64,000 bases of DNA, taken from contig JAJLPB010000001.1 of assembly GCA_025548565.1 (NCBI GenBank), forward strand, positions 434,001 through 498,000. The letters are read 5' to 3'. The notes beneath the pieces were generated by a model. It saw nothing but the letters and a program-made list of their open reading frames with translations. It searched no databases and had not been told where the DNA came from. Of this stretch, positions 46,431 through 54,559 are shown piece after piece. The translations under genes and the position numbers were made by a program. Source of the DNA: Rugamonas sp. A1-17. Lineage in GTDB: Bacteria > Pseudomonadota > Gammaproteobacteria > Burkholderiales > Burkholderiaceae_D. Numbering within the stretch: position 1 is the stretch's first letter; each line of letters opens with the position of its first letter.

Positions 46431-47011
46431 AGCAGGCCGGCGAGCTCGACGGCGGTTTTGACTTGCATCTTGTCGAAGATGTGGGCGCGGTGGACTTCGA
46501 CCGTGCGCATGCTGATGCCCAACTGGTCGGCCACCACTTTGTTCATCTTGCCGGCCAGGATCAGGTCCAGCACCTCGCGCTCGCGCGCCGACAGCGTGGC
46601 CAGGCGCGCGCGCACCGCCGCCATCGCGCCGGCCTGGCGCGAGTTGGCCAGCGCTTCCTGCACACGGTCCATCAGCTGGTTGTCGTTGAAGGGCTTTTCG
46701 CAGAAGTCGAAGGCGCCCCGCTTGAGCGTGTCCACCGCCATCGGCACGTCGCCGTGACCGGTCAGGAAGATCACCGGCATGCGCTGCGTCAGTCCGCGCG
46801 CGGACAGCTGGTCGAATACCGCCACGCCGTTCATGTCCGGCATGCGCACGTCGAGCAGCACGCAGTCGCCTTCGGCGTCGAACTGCCCGGCCTCGGTGTG
46901 AGCCAGGAATTGTGCCGCGCTGTCGTACGCGCGCGAGGGTATGCCGCGCGACGTGGCCAGCCAGGTCAGGGAGTCGCGTACGACCGCTTCATCATCTACG
47001 ATATGCAGCAT
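46424..47011 (-). CDS. Response regulator, FixJ/DctR-like
   Basis: This 195-residue regulator has a receiver domain with the acidic pocket VDDEA, phospho-Asp in CVLLDVRMPDMNG, Thr in VIFLTGHGD and Lys in FCEKPFND. A LuxR-type HTH follows (LSAREREVLDLILAGKMNKV and GISMRTVEVHRAHIFDKM). It follows the histidine kinase by 3 nt. The neighbourhood of a TRAP transporter suggests DctR, the C4-dicarboxylate regulator, though the ligand is not proven by sequence. Confidence 0.9.
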   Translation of the reverse strand: MLHIVDDEAVVRDSLTWLATSRGIPSRAYDSAAQFLAHTEAGQFDAEGDCVLLDVRMPDMNGVAVFDQLSARGLTQRMPVIFLTGHGDVPMAVDTLKRGAFDFCEKPFNDNQLMDRVQEALANSRQAGAMAAVRARLATLSAREREVLDLILAGKMNKVVADQLGISMRTVEVHRAHIFDKMQVKTAVELAGLLK

Positions 47012-47014
47012 GCT

Positions 47015-49039
47015 TCAAGTCTCCTGTTCCGCGGCCGCCAGCATCGCCGGCAGCACAAACGTAAATATGGTGCCACCTTGCGGATTGGCGCTGTAGGTCA
47101 GCGAACCACCGTGGAATTCTATCGCGGTGCGGCAGATGTTGAGCCCCATGCCCATGCCTTCCGCCTTGGTCGAGAAGAACGGCGAGAACAATCGCTGCGC
47201 CACGTCCTCCGGTATGCCGTGCCCCTGGTCGATCACCGCCACGCTGACCTGCGCGCTGGCCGCATCATACGCCGCCACCACGCTGAGCATGCGCCGCTGC
47301 GGCGGGATGTGCGCCATCGCTTCGATGGCGTTGCGGGTCAGGTTGAGCAGCACCTGTTCGATCATCACGCGGTCGGCGCGCACCGGCGGCAGGTCGGCCG
47401 GTATGCTGGCGTTGAAGGAGACGTAGGCCTGGCGCGCCTGCAGTTCGATCAGCGCACGGATGCCCTCCAGCAGCGAGGCGATGGCGACCTCCTGCCGCTG
47501 CGGCTCGCTCTTCTTGACGAATTCGTGCACGCTGCGGATGATCTGGCCGGCCCGCTGCGCCTGCGCGCTGGCCTGCTCCAGCGCCGGACGCAGGAGGTTG
47601 CAGTCGACCGCCGTGCCGCTGTCGGCGGCGCGACCCAGCACATTGAGCGCGCCGGTGGTGTAGCTGGAGATGGCGGCCAGCGGCTGGTTGAGCTCATGCG
47701 CCAGCATCGAGGAGATCTCGCCCATCGTCGCCAGGCGCGCGCTGGCCTGCAGCTTTTCGTGCTGCTGGCGGTTCAGTTCCTCGATGCGCTTGCGGTCCGA
47801 GATGTCGAGGATGGACCCCATCCAGCCGGTCTGCTTGCCGTCCTTGTCGACCAGCGGCGCTTCGAAGACCAGCACCGGTACGCGCTCGCCGTCGGGGCGC
47901 TGGAAGAAGGTCTCGAATTGCGGTGTGACGTTGCCCGCCAAAACGGAGGCGAAGCGGGTCTGGTATTCGGTCATCGCCTCCGGCGCCCAGTAGGGCATGG
48001 GCGGCAGCATGCCGACCAGATCCTCGGCCGGATAGCCGACGATCTGGCAGAACGCCGGATTGACGTAGGTGATGCGGCCTTCGAGGTCGCGCGCGCGCAG
48101 GCCGGTCACCAGCGAATTCTCCATCGCGGTGCGGAACGACATCTGCTGGCGCAGCGCGCCTTCGGCCTCCAGCCGCCGCGAGATGTGGCCCCACAGGGCC
48201 AGCAGGCTCCATAACAATCCCAGCGACAGCACGATCACCGAGCCGACCAGCAAATTGGGCAGCAGTTGCGGTTCGCTCTTGACGCTGTCCGTCACCAGCG
48301 TGATGGTGGCGCCGGGCAGGTCCAGCGCGCGCTTGTGCGTGTAGACGCCGTGCCCGGGGCCGGCGGCGGCGCGGCGCGCCAGCACCTTGTCGTCGCGGTC
48401 GATCAGCGAGACCTGGTTGTCCTGCGCGAACCACCACGGCACCATCTCTTCGAGCAGCGCGCTGGTTTGATAGGTGGCCACCAGGTCGCCCAGGTATTCG
48501 TCGCCGCGGTACAGCGGCACGTGGTAGTCCATCAGCACGGCGGCGGGGGCGGCCGACAGGTTGGGCGTCTGCGCTTCCGGCTGGGTGTACATCGCATGGC
48601 GGGTCCGGCGCGACAACTCCATGGTCGCTTGCGAGGCGGCCGACAGTTCCACCGGCGTGGCCTGCGGATCGCTGCTGGCGGCCAGCTTGCCGTCCGGCCG
48701 CAGCCAGATCACGCGCAGCAGTTCATGGCCGTTCTTCAGCAGGCGCGCCAGCCGTTCATGCAGCTGCCCCGGTGGCAGCTTGCCGGCGCTGATCTCGGCG
48801 CCCAGCCCGCGCAGGCTTTCCTCGTCGCGCCCCAGCTGGAAGCGGATGGTTTGTTCGACCCACAGTGTGTCGGCGATCAATTGCTCCTGGCGCTCGTTGC
48901 TCTCCATTTGGCGCGCTTGCCACGGTAGCCAGATCAGGATCGCCAAAAAGAACAGCACCAGCATGATGGGCAGCAGCCAGCGCAGCGAGGAGCTGTAATG
49001 TGCGCGGCGGGGCGGGGCGATGGTGGCGGTCATGGACAA
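47015..49039 (-). CDS. PAS-containing sensor histidine kinase, DctS-like
   Basis: This 674-residue kinase has membrane helices at about 20-42 (WLLPIMLVLFFLAILIWLPW) and 255-280 (LLVGSVIVLSLGLLWSLLAL), enclosing a periplasmic sensor of about 210 residues. A PAS-PAC domain follows (LEGRITYVNPAFCQIVGYPA). Then come the HisKA box LAHELNQPLAAISSYTTGAL and ATPase motifs NLTRNAIEAM, DQGHGIPEDVA and GMGMGLNICRTAIE. The pair is divergent from dctP, so it most likely senses the substrate of the TRAP system. Confidence 0.92.
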   Translation of the reverse strand: MSMTATIAPPRRAHYSSSLRWLLPIMLVLFFLAILIWLPWQARQMESNERQEQLIADTLWVEQTIRFQLGRDEESLRGLGAEISAGKLPPGQLHERLARLLKNGHELLRVIWLRPDGKLAASSDPQATPVELSAASQATMELSRRTRHAMYTQPEAQTPNLSAAPAAVLMDYHVPLYRGDEYLGDLVATYQTSALLEEMVPWWFAQDNQVSLIDRDDKVLARRAAAGPGHGVYTHKRALDLPGATITLVTDSVKSEPQLLPNLLVGSVIVLSLGLLWSLLALWGHISRRLEAEGALRQQMSFRTAMENSLVTGLRARDLEGRITYVNPAFCQIVGYPAEDLVGMLPPMPYWAPEAMTEYQTRFASVLAGNVTPQFETFFQRPDGERVPVLVFEAPLVDKDGKQTGWMGSILDISDRKRIEELNRQQHEKLQASARLATMGEISSMLAHELNQPLAAISSYTTGALNVLGRAADSGTAVDCNLLRPALEQASAQAQRAGQIIRSVHEFVKKSEPQRQEVAIASLLEGIRALIELQARQAYVSFNASIPADLPPVRADRVMIEQVLLNLTRNAIEAMAHIPPQRRMLSVVAAYDAASAQVSVAVIDQGHGIPEDVAQRLFSPFFSTKAEGMGMGLNICRTAIEFHGGSLTYSANPQGGTIFTFVLPAMLAAAEQET

Positions 49040-49094
49040 TCAGGGTAAAGCCTCGTGATGGCGGCGCCATTGTGGTTTTCCACAGTTGCCACCC

Positions 49095-49110
49095 TTGCCA
49101 TGATTAGCAA
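49095..49110. promoter_or_regulatory. Inverted repeat in the dctS-dctP spacer
   Basis: TTGC-N8-GCAA lies in the 123-nt spacer between the kinase and dctP start codons, 53 nt before the dctP ATG. Its place suits an operator for the LuxR-type response regulator. The evidence is symmetry and position only. Confidence 0.3.
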
Positions 49111-49162
49111 GAATCAGTCAAACTAGAACAATAGCGCATTTTAAATCCTACCTGGAGACTTC

Positions 49163-50149
49163 ATGAAATTGAAATCCGTTTTACTGGCTATGAGCGTGGC
49201 GCTCAGCTTCAATGCCTACGCTCAGGCGCCGATCGTCATCAAATTCAGCCACGTGGTGGCCACCGACACGCCGAAGGGCCAGGCCGCGGAGCGCTTCAAG
49301 CAGCTGGCCGAGAAGGCCACCAATGGCCGCGTCAAGGTCGAAATTTATCCGAACAGCCAGCTGTATAAGGACAAGGAAGAACTGGAAGCGCTGCAACTGG
49401 GCGCCGTGCAGATGCTGGCGCCGTCGCTGGCCAAATTCGGCCCGCTGGGCGTGAAGGAGTTCGAGGCGTTCGACCTGCCGTACATCTTCCCGTCCAAGAC
49501 AGCGCTGTATAACGTGACCGAAGGCGAAATCGGCAAGGGCCTGATGAAGAAGCTGGAGCCGAAGGGCATCACCGGCCTGGCGTTCTGGGACAATGGCTTC
49601 AAGGTCATGTCGGCCAATAAGCCGTTGCATGAGCCGTCCGATTTCAAGGGCCTGAAGATGCGTATCCAGTCGTCCAAGGTGCTGGACGCGCAGATGCGCG
49701 CGCTGGGTGCGAACCCGCAGGTGCTGGCCTTCTCCGAGGTGTATCAGGCGCTGCAGACCGGCGTGGTCGATGGCACCGAGAATCCGCCGTCGAACATGTA
49801 CACGCAGAAGATGCACGAGGTGCAGAAGTATGTGACCGTGTCCAACCACGGCTACCTGGGTTATGCGGTCATCGTCAACAAGAAGTTCTGGGACGGCCTG
49901 CCGGCGGACATCCGCACCGCGCTGGATAAGGCGATGAAGGAAGCCACCACGTTCGAGAAAGCCATCGCCCAGCGCGATAACGACTTGGCGCTGGAAGCGA
50001 TCAAGAAGGCCGGCAAGACCACCATCTATACGCTGAGCGTGAAAGAGCAGGCCGACTGGCGCAAGGCGCTGCTGCCGGTGCAGAAGGACATGGAAGGCCG
50101 TATCGGCAAGGACCTGATCTCGGCGATCAACAAGGAAGCAGCTAAATAA
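49163..50149 (+). CDS. dctP: TRAP transporter substrate-binding protein, DctP family
   Basis: This 328-residue periplasmic binding protein has a signal peptide (MKLKSVLLAMSVALSFNAYA). It has the DctP fold, with IKFSHVVATDTPKGQAAERF at the start, then GVKEFEAFDLPYIFPS and the ligand-contact segment GLKMRIQSSKVLDAQMRALG, and FSEVYQALQTGVVDGTENPP. The Arg in KMRIQ normally binds the substrate carboxylate. CTGGAG lies 5 nt before the ATG. It is on the opposite strand to its membrane partners dctQM. Confidence 0.95.
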   Translation: MKLKSVLLAMSVALSFNAYAQAPIVIKFSHVVATDTPKGQAAERFKQLAEKATNGRVKVEIYPNSQLYKDKEELEALQLGAVQMLAPSLAKFGPLGVKEFEAFDLPYIFPSKTALYNVTEGEIGKGLMKKLEPKGITGLAFWDNGFKVMSANKPLHEPSDFKGLKMRIQSSKVLDAQMRALGANPQVLAFSEVYQALQTGVVDGTENPPSNMYTQKMHEVQKYVTVSNHGYLGYAVIVNKKFWDGLPADIRTALDKAMKEATTFEKAIAQRDNDLALEAIKKAGKTTIYTLSVKEQADWRKALLPVQKDMEGRIGKDLISAINKEAAK

Positions 50150-50169
50150 TTTAGCTGGTTTTAAACGAA

Positions 50170-50199
50170 GAGGGAGGCCAGCGGCCTCCCTCTTTTTTT
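50170..50199. terminator. Bidirectional Rho-independent terminator between dctP and dctM
   Basis: GAGGGAGGCC-AGC-GGCCTCCCTC is a perfect 10-bp stem followed by seven T on the plus strand, 20 nt after the dctP stop codon. It also falls just beyond the dctM stop, so it may serve both convergent units. Confidence 0.92.
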
Positions 50200-51589
50200 A
50201 CATCAGTCCCATCGCCTTGGGCAGCCACAAGGACAGCCCCGGCCAGTAGGTAACGATCACCAGGAACACCAGCATCGTCAGCAACCACGGCATCACGGCC
50301 ACGGTCAGCTCGGAGATGCTCATCTTCGAGATGCCGCTGGCCACGTACAGATTCAGGCCGACCGGCGGATGGCACAGGCCCACTTCCATGTTGGCGTCGA
50401 TCATGATGCCGAAGTGGACGGCATCGATGCCCAGGCGGATCGCGGCGGGGTGCAGGATCGGCGCCATCACCAGGATGATCGACGACGGTTCCATCACGTT
50501 ACCGGCCAACAGCAGCAGGATATTGGTGAAGAACAGGAAGCCGGCCTGGCCCAGGTCCTTGGCCAGAATCCAGTCCGCCATCGCCTGCGGGATGTTTTCG
50601 TGCGCCATCAGGAAGGAGAACAGCACGGCGTTGGTGATGATGTACAGCAGCATCGCGCTCAGGCTGGCCGATTTCTTCAGCACTTCCGGCGTCTTCTTCA
50701 GCGGCATGTCCTTGTAGACGAATACCGAGATGATGAACGCGTACACCGCGCTCATCGCGGCCGCCTCGGTCGGCGTGAAGATGCCCTTGGTGATGCCGCC
50801 GATGATGATCACCACCAGCATCAGGCCCCACACGCTGTCCTTGAACGCCTTGGCGCGCTCGCCCCAGGTGGCTTTGCGCATGCGCGGATAGCCGTTCTTC
50901 TTGGCCAGCACCCAGGTGGTGGTGCACAGCATCACGGTCAGCAGGATGCCGGGGAACAGGCCGGCCAGGAACAGCGCGCCGATCGAGGTGTTGGTGGAAA
51001 TCGCGTAGATCACTTTCGGGATCGACGGCAGCATCAGGATGCCCAGCGAACCGGCGGTGATGATGACGCCAGCGCCGAAGCGCTTCGGATAGCCCTGCTT
51101 GACCATGGCCGGCAGGATGATGGAACCGATCGCCACCACCGTCGCCACCGACGAGCCGCACACCAGCGCGAACATGGCGCAGGCGATGATGCCGGCCAGC
51201 GCCAGGCCGCCGTGCCAGTGGCCGATCAGGCTGGTGGCGAACTTGATCATGCGCTTGGCCACCCCGCCGTGGGTCAGGAAGTTACCGGCCAGGATGAACA
51301 GCGGGATGGCCATGATCTCGAACTTCTCGATGCCGCTGAACAGCTTGAGCGCCACCGCCTCGACCGGCACGTGGGTCAGCAGGTACATGAACATCAGCAC
51401 CGTCAGGCCGAGCGCGATGGAGACCGGGATGCCGGTCAACATCAGCGCCAGCAGCAGCGCGAACACGATGCCGACCTTGCCGCCGATGACGCACACCGAC
51501 AGCAGGATGGCGGCGATGCCGATCAGCCATGCCGCGGCGCGCTTCTTGGACATGACCTTGACTGAATCGAGGGGTGTCGTGCCGCTCAT
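50198..51589 (-). CDS. dctM: TRAP transporter large permease subunit, DctM family
   Basis: This 463-residue protein has about 12-13 helices and DctM hallmarks: ALMLTGIPVSIALGLTVLMF, MAIPLFILAGNFLTHGGVAK, CAMFALVCGSSVATVVAIGS and MEPSSIILVMAPILHPAAIR, and MIDANMEVGLCHPPVGLNLY. It is the Na+-driven transport subunit of the TRAP system. Its start overlaps the dctQ stop by 4 nt (ATGA). Confidence 0.95.
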   Translation of the reverse strand: MSGTTPLDSVKVMSKKRAAAWLIGIAAILLSVCVIGGKVGIVFALLLALMLTGIPVSIALGLTVLMFMYLLTHVPVEAVALKLFSGIEKFEIMAIPLFILAGNFLTHGGVAKRMIKFATSLIGHWHGGLALAGIIACAMFALVCGSSVATVVAIGSIILPAMVKQGYPKRFGAGVIITAGSLGILMLPSIPKVIYAISTNTSIGALFLAGLFPGILLTVMLCTTTWVLAKKNGYPRMRKATWGERAKAFKDSVWGLMLVVIIIGGITKGIFTPTEAAAMSAVYAFIISVFVYKDMPLKKTPEVLKKSASLSAMLLYIITNAVLFSFLMAHENIPQAMADWILAKDLGQAGFLFFTNILLLLAGNVMEPSSIILVMAPILHPAAIRLGIDAVHFGIMIDANMEVGLCHPPVGLNLYVASGISKMSISELTVAVMPWLLTMLVFLVIVTYWPGLSLWLPKAMGLM

Positions 51590-52233
51590 TTCGCACCTCC
51601 TTGGGCAGGGTGGGCGGTGGCGAACATGTCGTCGTCCTCGTCATCGTCCAGGCCTTCGACGTGCGATTCGTCGTGGTGCGGCATCTCGCCGGTGCGCCAG
51701 TAGACCACCGACACCTGGATGAAGCGGAAGCACATCAGGTATGAGCCCATCGGCACCACCGAGTAGATGAACCAGGTCGGCCATTCCAGGTCGGGCGTGG
51801 TCGGGCCCTCGGTCAGCGCGCTGACGTCCATGCCCAGCTTGTTGAACAGCGCGTAGTGCATGCCGTTCTCCCACACGAAGGTCAGGCCCAGCGTGCCGAT
51901 GATGCCGGTGAACAGCATGCCGCAGGCCAGCGCGACGTAGGTGGCGCGGCGGCGCCAGGCGTCCGGCAGGCGGCTCACCAGCACGTCGACGCCGACGTGC
52001 ACGCCCATGCGCACGCCGTACGCGGCGCCGAACTTGGCCATCCACACGAACATGTAAATGGCCAGTTCCTGCGCCCATTCGAAGTGCAGCGACAACAGGT
52101 AGTCCTGGACGACGGGAATGGGCAGGCCGGTGCCGTAACGGTGCAGGATGGACAGGAAGATGATCAGGGTGGCCCCTGCCATCAGGAAGGTGATGATCCA
52201 CTCCTCCAGATGATCCAGTAGTTTTATGAACAT
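51586..52233 (-). CDS. dctQ: TRAP transporter small permease subunit, DctQ family
   Basis: This 215-residue protein has four membrane helices and the DctQ signature around VQDYLLSLHFEWAQELAIYM and RMGVHVGVDVLVSRLPDAWR. The C-terminal 35 residues are acidic and His-rich (DDDEDDDMFATAHP). ATG 52233 is preferred because ATG 52272 falls inside a hairpin. With DctM it forms the membrane part of the transporter. Confidence 0.92.
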   Translation of the reverse strand: MFIKLLDHLEEWIITFLMAGATLIIFLSILHRYGTGLPIPVVQDYLLSLHFEWAQELAIYMFVWMAKFGAAYGVRMGVHVGVDVLVSRLPDAWRRRATYVALACGMLFTGIIGTLGLTFVWENGMHYALFNKLGMDVSALTEGPTTPDLEWPTWFIYSVVPMGSYLMCFRFIQVSVVYWRTGEMPHHDESHVEGLDDDEDDDMFATAHPAQGGAK

Positions 52234-52253
52234 GATTGTCTCTAGTTTTATTG

Positions 52254-52272
52254 ATGCCGGGAAATCCGGCAT
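52254..52272. promoter_or_regulatory. Hairpin in the dctQ leader
   Basis: ATGCCGG-GAAAT-CCGGCAT is a perfect 7-bp stem 20 nt upstream of the dctQ start codon. If transcribed in the dctQ leader it could affect translation or RNA stability. No further evidence. Confidence 0.35.
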
Positions 52273-52599
52273 TTTCGCCTAACTTATATTTTTGTCGCGC
52301 ACGGAGCAATGAGGGGTACTACTAGGTTTTTTGCCAACGTCGATGCCTAATACCACAACTTTCCTGATGTGCGTCAAATTTGTTTCACGTTTAAAGCAAG
52401 GGGCGCGCGGGACCGAAAAAAAAGGAGAAAAAGCCAAATAGATACGATATGATTGCGTCGCTCTCAGGGATAACTGCATATCGATATGCGACCCGGTAGC
52501 AAGAGCCCAGAATTGTAGGTGGGGAGTGTGTAGAGAAACGGTACTGAATACCGGCGAAAGATCGAGGAGACACACGTTTTACAGAATGTCGTTGTTATA

Positions 52600-52696
52600 G
52601 TCGCTGCAGGCCGCCACAAGCGCGCTACGGGGACAGGCAAACGACCGGGAACGTGAAGCAGGATTTGAAAACGCACCGCGAGGTGCGTTTTTTTTT
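52600..52696 (+). ncRNA. Candidate small RNA ending at a strong terminator
   Basis: An isolated intrinsic terminator (52669-52696) lies in a large gap with no gene before it on the plus strand; the gene to the left is on the minus strand. TATAGT at about 52595 could be a -10 box, which would give an RNA of about 95 nt. No known RNA family was recognised and no good -35 box was found, so the start is a guess. Confidence 0.4.
52669..52696 (+). terminator. Rho-independent terminator
   Basis: AACGCACC-GCGA-GGTGCGTT forms a perfect 8-bp stem with a GNRA tetraloop, followed by a run of T. It lies 120 nt before ogt with no plus-strand gene upstream. Confidence 0.85.
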
Positions 52697-52815
52697 GCCG
52701 GACGCCGGCGGCGCGCAATTACAATGCAACTGTGTGGTTTTTTTAATGTAGTTTGAATGCAACAAAATGGTGCATTTCGACAACTTCAGCCGGCTTTTTT
52801 GGTGCATAGAGTGTG

Positions 52816-53337
52816 ATGAAAATACAACAGCAGCATGAATTGTTTTCCGCCGTTTTGGACTTGCCGCTTGGAAAACTGGGCGTGCGCACGGCCGGTGGTC
52901 TGATCACTGAGCTCTGCTACCTGCCGCCCCACTTTGATGCAAAAGCGCCACAGGACGCGGTGGCGGAGCTGGCCGCGGCGCAGCTGGCCCGCTACTGCGA
53001 GGACGCCGATTTCGCCTTCGACCTGCCGCTCAAGCGCGCCGGCACCGAGTTCCAGCACAAGGTCTGGGACGCCATCCGTTCCATCCCGCGCGGCAGCGTG
53101 CGCACCTACGGCGAGCTGGCCAAACACATCGGCTCGGCGCCGCGCGCGGTGGGCCAGGCTTGCGGCGCCAACTGGTTCCCGGTGGTGATCCCGTGCCATC
53201 GCGTGACGTCCTCGTCCGGCCTGGGCGGCTTCGCCAACAGCGACGACCCCAACGGCTACCTGCTGGGCATCAAGCGCTGGCTGCTGGCGCACGAAGGATC
53301 GAGCGAATACGCATGGCAACAGACAACACTGCTCTGA
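52816..53337 (+). CDS. ogt: Methylated-DNA--protein-cysteine methyltransferase
   Basis: This 173-residue suicide enzyme removes methyl groups from O6-methylguanine. The acceptor motif is VVIPCHRVTSSSGLGGFANS, preceded by the helix-turn-helix with Arg finger (RGSVRTYGELAKHIGSAPRA). No Ada domain is present, so it is the Ogt type. GTG 52813 directly precedes the chosen ATG. Its end overlaps the xerD start by 25 nt. Confidence 0.94.
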   Translation: MKIQQQHELFSAVLDLPLGKLGVRTAGGLITELCYLPPHFDAKAPQDAVAELAAAQLARYCEDADFAFDLPLKRAGTEFQHKVWDAIRSIPRGSVRTYGELAKHIGSAPRAVGQACGANWFPVVIPCHRVTSSSGLGGFANSDDPNGYLLGIKRWLLAHEGSSEYAWQQTTLL

Positions 53338-54218
53338 TCGACGAGTTCTGCGACAGCCTGTGGCTGGAGGACGGCCTGTCGAAGAACACGCTGGAAGCCT
53401 ACCGGCGCGACATGCGCCTGTTCGCCACCTGGCTGGAGAAGAAGCGGCCGCAGGTGGCGGGGCTGGCGGCGGTGGCCGCGCACGACATCGAGGCCTATAT
53501 CGCCGCCCGCCACCAGGACAGCGGCAAGGCCACCTCGTCGAACCGGCGGCTGTCGGTGCTGCGCCGGTTTTACCAGATGCTGCTGCGCCAGCGCCGCATC
53601 GCCGACGATCCCACGCTCAAGCTGGTGTCGGCCAAACAGCCGGCCCGCTTCGTCCACACCTTGAGCGAAATTCAAGTGGAGGCCCTGCTGGCCGCCCCCG
53701 ACGTCGCCACGCCGCTGGGCCTGCGCGAGCGCACCATGCTGGAGCTGATGTACGCCAGCGGGCTGCGCGTGTCCGAGCTGGTCACGCTCAAGCTGCTGGA
53801 GCTGAGTTTGAACGACGGCGTGCTGCGCATCACCGGCAAGGGGTCCAAGACGCGGCTGGTGCCGTTCGGGCAGCAGGCGCGGGTGTGGATCGAGCGCTAT
53901 GTCAAGGAAGCGCGCGGCATCATCCTCAACGGCCAGGTCGACGACGCGCTGTTCGTCACCGCGCGCGGCGGGCCGATGACGCGGCAGATGTTCTGGGTCT
54001 TGATTAAAAAACATGCCTTGAAGGCCGGCATCACCGCGCCGTTGTCGCCGCACACGCTGCGCCACGCCTTCGCCACCCACCTGCTGAACCATGGCGCCGA
54101 CCTGCGCGTGGTGCAGCTGTTGCTGGGCCATTCGGACATTTCGACCACACAAATCTACACGCACGTCGCCCGCGAACGCCTGAAGCACCTGCATGCGCAA
54201 CATCATCCCCGGGGCTGA
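53313..54218 (+). CDS. xerD: Site-specific tyrosine recombinase XerD
   Basis: This 301-residue recombinase resolves chromosome dimers at dif together with XerC. It has an N-terminal SAM-like core-binding domain (GLSKNTLEAYRRDMRLFATW). The catalytic domain has Arg in YASGLRVSELVTLKL, Lys in TGKGSKTRLVPFG, HTLRHAFATHLLNHGADLRV with His and Arg, His in LLGHSDISTT and the nucleophile Tyr in QIYTHVARERL. The complete length and lack of phage genes nearby indicate housekeeping XerD, not an integrase. Confidence 0.95.
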   Translation: MATDNTALIDEFCDSLWLEDGLSKNTLEAYRRDMRLFATWLEKKRPQVAGLAAVAAHDIEAYIAARHQDSGKATSSNRRLSVLRRFYQMLLRQRRIADDPTLKLVSAKQPARFVHTLSEIQVEALLAAPDVATPLGLRERTMLELMYASGLRVSELVTLKLLELSLNDGVLRITGKGSKTRLVPFGQQARVWIERYVKEARGIILNGQVDDALFVTARGGPMTRQMFWVLIKKHALKAGITAPLSPHTLRHAFATHLLNHGADLRVVQLLLGHSDISTTQIYTHVARERLKHLHAQHHPRG

Positions 54219-54289
54219 AAAACTTGCGTTGGCCGTAACTGCGTCATAATGTGGGCAGGTAATCGAACCGTATAAAGAAGAGGTGGCAC

Positions 54290-54469
54290 ATGGCAAAGAC
54301 AAATTTCGCGTATGAGAAGCGGCAGCGTGAGCTGGAAAAGAAGAAAAAAGCGGATGAAAAAGCCCGGCGCAAAGCCGAGTTGAAGCAGAACCCCGGCCTG
54401 GCCCAGGAAGGCGAGCTGGACGAGGCTGACGCCGACGAGGCCGCCGACGGCGAAGCCGCCGCCGAGTAA
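54290..54469 (+). CDS. Small charged conserved protein (59 aa)
   Basis: The product opens MAKTNFAYEKRQRELEKKKK, has a basic coiled-coil-like first half and an acidic Ala/Asp/Glu tail. GAGGTGG lies 4 nt before the ATG, a strong ribosome site. I recall nearly identical short proteins throughout Burkholderiales, without an assigned function. It is too short to be found by length filters but well supported. Confidence 0.82.
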   Translation: MAKTNFAYEKRQRELEKKKKADEKARRKAELKQNPGLAQEGELDEADADEAADGEAAAE

Positions 54470-54478
54470 GCCACCGCA

Positions 54479-54540
54479 GTCGTTCCCGCGCAAGCGGGAA
54501 CCCATACTCAGCATGGACTCCCGCCTGCGCGGGAGTGACC
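54479..54540. repeat. REP-like palindromic pair, copy C
   Basis: GTCGTTCCCGCGCAAGCGGG followed by AACCCAT faces ATGGACTCCCGCCTGCGCGG followed by GAGTGAC. It is the most compact of the three copies and lies between the convergent small charged protein gene and the RND permease gene. Confidence 0.82.
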
Positions 54541-54559
54541 ATGATTCATTTCGCGGCAG

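Larger units (their letters stand above)
52234..52815. other. Long intergenic region between dctQ and ogt
   Basis: This 582-nt stretch has no convincing gene; short open frames on the minus strand lack ribosome sites and typical codon use. It must hold the dctQM promoter. It also holds a small hairpin at 52254-52272, a strong plus-strand terminator at 52669-52696, and a possible small RNA gene before it. It is clearly richer in A and T than the surroundings. Confidence 0.6.

Noticed and set aside
52279..52807. Short minus-strand open frames between dctQ and ogt
   Set aside because: They overlap one another, lack ribosome sites and typical codon bias, and cross a strong plus-strand terminator.
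53313..54218. XerD considered as a phage or island integrase
   Set aside because: Full-length housekeeping XerD features, adjacent to ogt, with no attachment-site duplication, tRNA end or phage genes nearby.
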